From Alviniconcha marisindica (taxonomy: Eukaryota > Mollusca > Gastropoda > Provannidae), in the NCBI GenBank assembly GCA_018857735.1, contig JABMCL010000188.1, positions 1,299,501 through 1,363,500 of the forward strand: a DNA stretch of 64,000 nucleotides, read 5' to 3'. Every line of letters begins with the position of its first letter. Position 1 is the first letter of the stretch. Below the pieces are notes generated by a model that was not told where the DNA came from, made no database searches, and saw only the letters and a list, made by a program, of their open reading frames with translations. Both the position numbers and the translations under genes were made by a program. Of this stretch, positions 56,525 to 64,000 are shown piece after piece.

Positions 56525-57135
56525 CCTACAAAGATTAGTTCCTCTGTGGGGTTAGTTAATTAGTTAGTAACTGGATTTTTAATGTCCATTCAACCACAGA
56601 GGGTCAGCTCAGGATGATCAAATTCTGTTAACTCTTCTAATATATACACTCAAGTCAAATCTATAAAACCAATCCATACAGAATAAACCAAAACATACAT
56701 GTATACACATAAAAAAATATGACACAAGGATGACGGATAGGTCAAAATGTACATACACAAATTTCCGAAGAATTAGTTTTATGTTGCCAAGAACATACGG
56801 CTAGGACATGCTGGTATCATCAACCATTCAGTCTGATTTATCAATACTAGTCAGTAATTGGCTTTTAACGTCCTGTCAACCGAACAGGGTTATCTCAAAA
56901 CAATCAAACTCCATCATATTTTAAAACTGTTCTCATCTAATTATATAAACCTTTTGTTAATTCAATCCACAAAACTAATCCATATGCAAACATAAAACAT
57001 ACATACACACGCAAACATCAAACATATTTTCAGAGTTATTCCCTCTAACATTATCCCTGTTAAAAAAAGCACATAAGGCCAGGACATGCTGGTATCATTG
57101 ACCATTCTGTCTACTTTATCGATACCAGAAGAAAA
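56525..57135. repeat. Two tandem family F repeats, reverse orientation
   Basis: AACTGG-TTTTAA-GTCC and TAGGACATGCTGGTATCAT-ACCATTC occur in both halves (56565/56805 and 56855/57080). They are inverted relative to 23385-23690. Confidence 0.65.
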
Positions 57136-57446
57136 AGGGGGGGAAAGGAATGGACAAAAACTATAAAAAATGACTAGAGAGAAAGAGCAAGAAGACTAGG
57201 CAAAAAAAGAAGAAAAAAAGAAGAAGAAAAAAAAGGGGAGATAGGAAAGGGGAAGTAAAGGACAGCCCTGAGATTCCAGATGGGTGGAGACATCAGACAC
57301 GCCTCCATGTGGGGAAAACAGGTGGATTTTTTTTGGAAAGAGTTCTACTGAACTTTGTACAGTCAGTATAAAAAAATGCTGCCTTCAATACTGAATATGT
57401 ATACATGCATACACAAGTAAGAAATCTACATTCCCATAGTAATAAT

Positions 57447-57795
57447 GTGTCTGGCAATAAGCAATAACTTGTTGCTCGTGCTATAGGATGCCCCAAAACG
57501 CATATTTTCTACGAACTCGCGATCTTCTGGTCAGCCAAAAAACAACACAGACACTTTTTTTCCACCCTCCATCCCCTTTCCTCGGTAATTTTTGCAACTG
57601 CAACAGTATTGGCATTTGTACTGCTTCATGATTCTAGGTTCAACTTCCACTGTTATACACAGCGTGAAGCAACACCTACTCAGAAATCGGCCCGGAAGTG
57701 CGCTGCGACCTCTCGCGGCTTCTTGCGCAAAAGATTACAAAGCGCATTCACTCTAGCAAACCAGCTTCGCTGAATCGCCCAATACTGCTAGTAAA
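57447..57795. mobile_element. Family C dispersed repeat, second copy
   Basis: A near-identical partner of 43071-43412, same orientation. A homopurine stretch (57170-57260) lies just upstream. 57796-59160 holds nothing recognised. Confidence 0.85.
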
Positions 57796-59324
57796 AATAA
57801 ATAAAATTAAAGGCAAAAACAACAACAGGTAATCCCAGTGCAAAGCACGGAACACAGAGACAAAGAGACTAGACTGTCTTGACCACTGACTACTATGATG
57901 CAGTACTTTTCGTAAAAAAATAATAATTCTTTTTTCTTTTCTTCTGTTATCATTATTTGTAACTCTGTATATTTTTTTTAAACATTTAACTGCTATGTAT
58001 AGTTCCACTTTTGGGAAGGGGTGGGTGGGTAGGAGCTGTTTGTACCTTTTGGTATGAGTGTCCTTTGGTAGTTTTAGCTTGCGAGAGCTTACATGTATGC
58101 ACCGTGTGTATCTGGCGCTGTGAACACGCAAGGTTTTTTGGGGGAAGTTTTTTATGCGCTATATGTAGATTTTCATTCATTCATTCATTCAAACATGTCA
58201 GGCATGGATGGCAGTCACAACAGAGATCAAAAACATTCTACAAGACTGATTATCGACTGAACCCTTTCCATTTCAGAGTTCTTAGTTTTCTCAGTTACTG
58301 AAAGTACATTATTATCTTTCTACATTCACTGAGGTTATACTGCTGACTCGCACACCCTTTACATTTTATGCATCCAACTATTTTCAGAGCCTTTTCTGTC
58401 ATCAGTCTAGGCCTGAAAAACCACCACCACAATGACAAAACTGTGTTTTCGACTGTTGTTGTGCTGGTTATGACCTGCTCCGACAAAGCACAACTCGCTT
58501 TTCATAAATAGATTGATGACAGAGAAGGCTGTGAAAATCATGTAAAGCATACAATATAAAGGATGTGTCAGTTTGCGTATTCCAAGATAGTGATATCAAA
58601 CCAAAGCAGAGTAAAAACCAGCTTTAAATCCGATATCGGATTCAAAACCATGTACTGGACCAAAGTGAGGCTGTGGCCTCTGAGAATATAGTGGGAGTCT
58701 AACAACCATGAGGTGCAAATCATTTGTGAGCAGTCAAATTAACAATGTGATCTGACATGACCGTACCATGTACAAACACCAACAACAACAAAAAGACACA
58801 ACAAACGCGTGACGTTTTCTCCTGTCAGCTTGTGACCTTCCATGAGACTTCACATCCATTGTGTCTGAATGGATTTATATTTAATTACAGTTACTACACA
58901 GAAGCTAAAAAGACCTTCAAGAACGCAATGACTGTTTCAATGACAGTGATAAGATCAAGATACTGCTGAAGTTAAACTGACTTAAACACAGCAGTTAGCT
59001 CAGCCTCATGCTGAGACAAGCTCAACCCAAAGTGAAGAATCAACCGTACATCAACCTTTATTGCACTTAATAACAGTACTATGTTATGAATAACTGGCTC
59101 TCTCAACCACAAAAAAACTCAACTTTTTTTCAACAAGTGAAATGCTAGTAAATGCTTTGCACTTAAAAATATGAAAGTAACTGGATTTTAACATCCTATC
59201 ATCTGTACTGGGTCACTTAAGATGATTAGACTCCATCGTAAGCAAGTAAGCATTCTGCCAAAACGCAATCACAGGACTAAACAGACTAACTGCTAAGCCA
59301 TAGCAACATTTTGTTCAATTTTGT

Positions 59325-59490
59325 TGGTGTGCGTGTGTTTCCATATAAACCCTTATGTCAACTGTTTTGGTAGGACTACGACTGTGCTCTACATGTGTAT
59401 AGAATATTCTGTTTAGGTTAATATGTATCATGTGAGTGCTCAGGGCATTGATGAGCGCATGATAAATGTACATTATTATTATTATTACTA
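59325..59490 (+). mobile_element. Family B repeat (LINE 3' end) with ATT tail
   Basis: It matches 52080-52240: TTTGGTAGGACTA, ATGTGTATAGAATATT, GGTTAATATGTATCATGTGAG and (ATT)n. No ORF precedes it, so it is a very short 5'-truncated copy. Confidence 0.8.
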
Positions 59491-59734
59491 ATTTTAAACA
59501 CGATACCCCAACATGTGAACATCTGTCACAATGCCTCAAATCAAAGCTCCGCTTAAGTTCCGAAGTTCACTACATCTTGCTCACAGACACTGGCACCTCT
59601 CACAGCAGCAAGTCTGTTCAGCTGCAGTGTGTGTATGGGCAATACGCTAACCTCCACCACAACACCGCCAGTGCTCTGTGACTCCAGTGCCAACACAACA
59701 AAAGACAACAGCTGTAACATGGTATGTCTGTGGA

Positions 59735-60860
59735 GTGCAGTTTGTACACTCAAAGTCCACATCTTGCAGCTCTGTTTGTAGAGTGCAGTTGTACACACAA
59801 AGTCCACTTCTTGCAGCTCAGTTTGTAGAGTGCAGTTGTACACTCAAAGTCCACATCTTGCAGCTCTGTTTGTAGAATGCAGTTGTACACACAAAGTCCA
59901 CATCTTGCAGCTCTGTTTGTAGAGTGCAGTTGTACACACAAAGTCCACATCTTGCAGCTCTGTTTGTAGAGTGCAGTTGTACACACAAAGTCCACATCTT
60001 GCGGCTCTGTTTGTAAAGTGCAGTTGTACACACAAAGTGTAGAACAGCTTGCAGCTCAGTTTGTAGAGTGCAGTTGTACACACAAAGTCTACATCTTGCA
60101 GCTCAGTTTGTAGAGTGCAGTTGTACACACAAAGTGTAGAACAGCCTGCAGCCTGGTTTGTCCTGTTTGTAGAGTGCGGTTGTCCAAAGTCTACAACATC
60201 TTGCAGCTCAGTTTGTAGAATGCAGTTGTGCACACAAAGTGCAGAACATCTTGCAGCTCAGTTTGTCTTGTTAGTGGAGTGTGGTATGTCTGTGCTCACG
60301 AAGTGCACATCATCTTTGCAGCTCAGCCTTCTGGAGTGCAGTATGTCTGTGCTCCCACAATGTGCCGCACATCTTTGCAGCTCAGCCTTGTGAAGTGCAG
60401 TATAGCAGTGTGTTTGCAGAGTGTAACTCCTCTGTGTGCAGGACACCAGCACTGTAAGCTGCAACTCTTGCAGCTCTGCTTGCAGAGTGCAGCTGTCTGT
60501 ACGCACAATGCTCAGCACGCCTTGCATCTCAGTTTGTCCGTTCGCACAAAGCTTGCACACAATGCAGCAATGCTTGTAGCTCAGCTTGTAGAGTGAACAC
60601 ACACACACACAAAGCTGGCAGATGGTGCAACAAATCTTGCCGCTGGGTTTGTATGTAAAGTGCCGCTATTTGTGCACACAGAACTCTGTGCAGATTTTGC
60701 AGCTCAGTTTGTATGCACACAAAACTCTATGCCGGTTACAGCAGATCTTGCAGCTCAGTATATATATATATATATATACAGTGAAACTATCTGTGCACAC
60801 AAAACTCTGTGCAGAGTATTGCAGTTCTTGCAGCCCCAGTTTGTAGAAAACAAGTCCTGT
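59735..60860. repeat. 47-bp minisatellite, regular then degenerate
   Basis: The unit has ACACAAAGTCCACATCTTGC, AGCTCTGTTTGTAGAGTGCA and GTTGTAC. It is regular from 59755 to 60130 and then diverges to TTGCAGCTCAG-TTGTA variants to about 60860, with a TA run at 60757. The cysteine-rich frames across it are artefacts. Confidence 0.92.
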
Positions 60861-61570
60861 CCCCATACAATGCAGCTATCATGTGACTGTGTCCTGTCTC
60901 TCTGTTTAATCGCATCAGTTACGTGCGAAGCAATGCAGCTTCAAGTTTTAGCTGCATCACCAAGCCTGTCTGGGACGTGCTTGTGACCCTGAACCAGGCT
61001 TGATTGATCGTGACAGTTAATGCCAGTCAGTCATAAAGGTCATATCAGGGCCAAAAAAGGGTCATCAAATCACAAATCTGATTCGTGGTTCTTATTACGC
61101 ATCACCTTAGCGTCACCGGCTCCAGCAGACACCAGCTTACTTGGTCCGAGTCAAGTCTCTTCGGGTCATGCAAACTCACCACCAGTGTCAGAGGGTGAGG
61201 ACTGGACCGTCATCTGGGGGGGTGGATTTGGGGGGGTAGGGGTGGGGGGGTGGGGGGGGGGCAGGTTGTCAGGGGTTACCTATGGGTACTTTGCTGTGTT
61301 CCCTCCTACCCCCTTAGGCAAAGGTCCGTTTCACCAGTGCTTCCACATTTTCAAAGTTTTCAGTTGTATTTCTGCTGCAGGAGGACCACATTTCGGTACA
61401 AAGGCAAGTGCAAACAGCTAGGCGCTATTCCGCATATTAAAGTAACCATCCTTCTCAAAACATCTTTTGTCCAAAAGGCAGAAGATCAAAATAAAGACAT
61501 GAAGTCATTGTTGATTTGGTTATAAACCATCCGCTCGATTTTGTTTTCAATTTATTAGTTGAGTACCAAT
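60861..61570. other. Gene-free stretch
   Basis: Holds G-rich tracts at 61218-61260. No coding exon was recognised. Confidence 0.5.
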
Positions 61571-61572
61571 CA

Positions 61573-62308
61573 CAGACCTCTCTGTTCCCCCTGTGTCGCT
61601 AGCACAGACCTCTCTGATCCCCGTGTCACTAGCACAGACCTCTCTGATCCCCCTGTGTCACTAGCACAGACCTCTGTGTTCTTGTGTCACTAGCACAGAC
61701 CTCTCTGTTCCCCCTGTGTCACTAGCACAGACCTCTCTGATCCCCCCATGTCACTAGCACAGACCTCTCTGTTCCCCCTGTGTCACTAGCACAGACCTCT
61801 CTGTTCCCCCCATGTCACTAGCACAGGCCTCTCTGTTCCCCCCGTGTCACTAGCACAGGCCTCTCTGTTCCCCCGTGTCACTAGCACAGGCCTCTCTGTT
61901 CCCCCCGTGTCACTAGCACAGGCCTCTCTGTTCCCCCTGTGTCACTAGCACAGACCTCTCTGTTCCCCCCGTGTCACTAGCACAGACCTCTCTGTTCCCC
62001 CTGTGGCACTAGCACAGACCTCTCTGTTCCCCCTGTGGCACTAGCACAGACCTCTCTGTTCCCCCTGTGGCACTAGCACAGACCTCTCTGTTCCCCCTGT
62101 GGCACTAGCACAGACCTCTCTGTTCCCCCTGTGTCGCTAGCACAGACCTCTCTGTTCCCCCGTGTCACTAGCACAGACCTCTTTCCCCTGTTCCCCCTGT
62201 GTCACTAGCACAGACCTCTCTGTGTCACTAGCACAGGCCTATCTGTTCCCCCTGTGTCACTAGCACAGACCTCTCTGTTCCCCCTGTGTCACTAGCACAG
62301 ACCCCTCT
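61573..62308. repeat. 32-bp satellite array, about 22 copies
   Basis: The unit is CACTAGCACAGACCTCTCTG plus TTCCCCCTGTGT. Variants GATCCCC, GGCCTCTC and GTGGCACTAG are clustered into blocks, showing local unit amplification. Confidence 0.96.
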
Positions 62309-62967
62309 GACTGTAGCAAATCTGAAACAGAATGAGGCCCAGAGCGCTCATGCAGAATCAACAAACAAAGGAGTTAAGGGAGACCTCTCTGACGGTTCCC
62401 TTGATGTCCCTGGCACGGACTGTTCATGTCATGCTTCAGATCAAAGAGGCAGCAATGTTCTGTGGGCGCTGGGACACCTGATGCCATGTTGTGCAGCAAG
62501 TCCTGCTGACTGTTTCTCGTCAAGCTAGGCTTCTAAATTCACAGTGAAACCACAAGGGCATTCTGACTCAAACTCCTTGATCTGTAGCCTACATTTCTTC
62601 CGCCTGCTGGACAAAGCATGTTTCGAGAAAGCGGATCCCTTCAAACACTGCCAACAGACATCAGGCTTCAAAGCTTCAATGGAACTGACCTGAAAACATG
62701 GTGATATATGTGCCCATCAAGCAAATTATTATTATTACAGTTTGTCATGACCTTCACAATCAATGACTGCAACAAAATGAAACAAAAAACTGGATCAGGT
62801 GTAAAAAAAACAAGTTACCTACTTACACACACAAACATTGAACTGGTTCATCTACTGTTTGTAATGATGCATTTTTCTCTGTGTGTTTTTCAACAACAGC
62901 CGTCTGTGGTGATGGGGGTGGGGTTTATTCTATATCTTACAGAATGAAAATTCATTTCAGAGATGGG
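62309..62967. other. Gene-free stretch
   Basis: An 80-codon plus frame (62286-62528) begins in the satellite and has no recognisable domain. Nothing else was recognised. Confidence 0.4.
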
Positions 62968-63178
62968 AAAAGATGATAATGTTATCTCATGAATGAGACC
63001 AGAAAACCTGATCATGTGATTTGGGTTCCCCCCCCCCTTCAAGCATCACATGATCACGCTTGGGGGGGGGGGGGGGGGGGACGACCCAACCACATGATCA
63101 CGCTTGAGGGGGGGGGAAAAACCCAATCACATGATCAGGTTTCCTGGTCCCATTCATGAAATAACATTATCATCTTTT
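62968..63178. repeat. Large palindrome (foldback) with G/C homopolymer core
   Basis: The arms share AAAAGATGATAATGTTAT, TCATGAATG, ACCTGATCATGTGATT and TCAAGC-TCACATGATCACGCTT. The centre is a G20 run at about 63061-63080. Confidence 0.85.
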
Positions 63179-63689
63179 CGAAGCTTTTAGGCTGAGGGGG
63201 ACGTTTTACGGAAACACTCTCACATGTGTCAACTGCGTTCGACCCATCCTGACCAGTGTGATGTGCTACTAGCACAACAGAGATTAATAACAATGGACGT
63301 CTCTTGGATACAGCTTAAGTCTTTCTACAGAGCAAAACTTCAAATGCAAACTCAGATCCCATGCACTCAGCAACACTACTGCCACTGAAGGCCAGCACAC
63401 ACAAGCAGCATTTTTTGCAGCTGGTTCGGAAGCAGAAACTCTGCTCGTCAGTCGGCACAGTGAGCTGGTTGTCTAGATTTAACGCAAAGGGGGGGAAAGT
63501 GGATCTTGAACATTCTGGGCTAATGCCACGCTCTCCCCCCCCCCCCCCCCCCCCATCAGTCTTTTCTGTCTATACATGTGTGTTTTACTCACATACAAGA
63601 GTGGTAAAATGTGTGAAGTGCCCCTGATCTGTATTTTTCTCCCTATGTCTGCAACAAAAAGGATCATGTACACAAGAAGTACACAGTCC

Positions 63690-63865
63690 ACAAAATGGTG
63701 CTGTTCTCAAAAGGACAAGTCCACAGAAGTATCTAATTTACAAATGGACATGGTCCATCAAGATGCAACGCTCACAAAGGGGGGGCAAATTCCATAAATG
63801 GACAATGTTCACAAAGGGGCAAAGTCCATAAACGGACAACGTTCACAAAGTCCATGTCTTGATCC
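63690..63865. repeat. Degenerate repeat of about 34 bp
   Basis: Variants of ATAAATGGACAATGTTCAC and AAAGGGGCAAAGTCC. A C19 run lies upstream at 63536-63554. The remainder to the window end, including a CT run at 63931-63949, is unassigned. Confidence 0.7.
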
Positions 63866-64000
63866 CTGTCAAGGGCCAGGATGATGATCCGGCATCCCCT
63901 CCAAAGCACGCACACTAGGCACCAGTGGATCCTCTCTCTCTCTCTCTCTCCAGCTTGTGACTAGTCTACAGAATTCAGAATCTCAGCGTCCTGGGACTGG

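Noticed and set aside
59750..60608. Cysteine-rich repeated frames resembling secreted peptides
   Set aside because: All map to the 47-bp minisatellite, occur on both strands, and have no signal peptide or conserved framework.

Overview
The window is animal chromosomal DNA. It is intron-rich, with GT-AG introns, many microsatellites, minisatellites, foldback elements and tRNA-derived or LINE-derived interspersed repeats. The repeat style, the long homopolymeric G/C tracts and the protein families point to a lophotrochozoan, most likely a gastropod mollusc. The species cannot be fixed from the sequence. No prokaryotic operon, CRISPR array or virus was recognised.

Three gene models are supported. 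(1) A complete methylenetetrahydrofolate reductase gene (MTHFR) lies on the plus strand: eleven coding exons from 9945 to 19290, all with compatible splice phases, giving about 674 residues that align end to end with the vertebrate enzyme. (2) A five-exon minus-strand gene (46776 down to 36963) encodes a type II membrane protein of about 380 residues. It belongs to the DUF1647-like, glycosyltransferase-like family that is common in molluscs and nematodes. (3) A two-coding-exon plus-strand gene (42410-43968) sits inside the first coding intron of gene 2. It encodes about 235 residues of highly basic helical sequence followed by a repeat of K/Q-S-[V/I]-Q-T-E-T motifs that look like dynein light chain LC8 docking sites.

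Layout: 1-7000 is repeat-dominated. It holds a family A copy, GGCCCA minisatellite, a TTAA-flanked inverted-repeat element, tandem copies of the R1 repeat, and a 2-kb stretch whose repeat copies look interrupted by short GC-rich insertions. 7000-9944 is the MTHFR upstream region. 9945-19290 is the MTHFR coding span. 19291-36962 carries no recognised coding exon; it holds possible MTHFR 3' UTR, foldbacks and several minisatellites, including three unrelated arrays packed between 32.8 and 34.6 kb. 36963-46776 is the DUF1647-like gene with the nested gene inside. 46777-49810 holds its probable 5' UTR and upstream region. From 49.8 kb to the end there is no recognised gene: LINE tails, SINE tails, two large tandem arrays (59.7-60.9 and 61.6-62.3 kb) and a 210-bp palindrome.

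The genes do not form an obvious pathway. MTHFR is a cytosolic folate enzyme, the DUF1647-like protein is probably a Golgi enzyme, and the nested protein is of unknown function. CpG-denser patches near 7.1-7.7, 41.2-41.7 and 49.3-49.8 kb lie upstream of each gene and are the best promoter candidates. Exon limits were placed by reading splice consensus and reading phase by eye; no transcript evidence was available.
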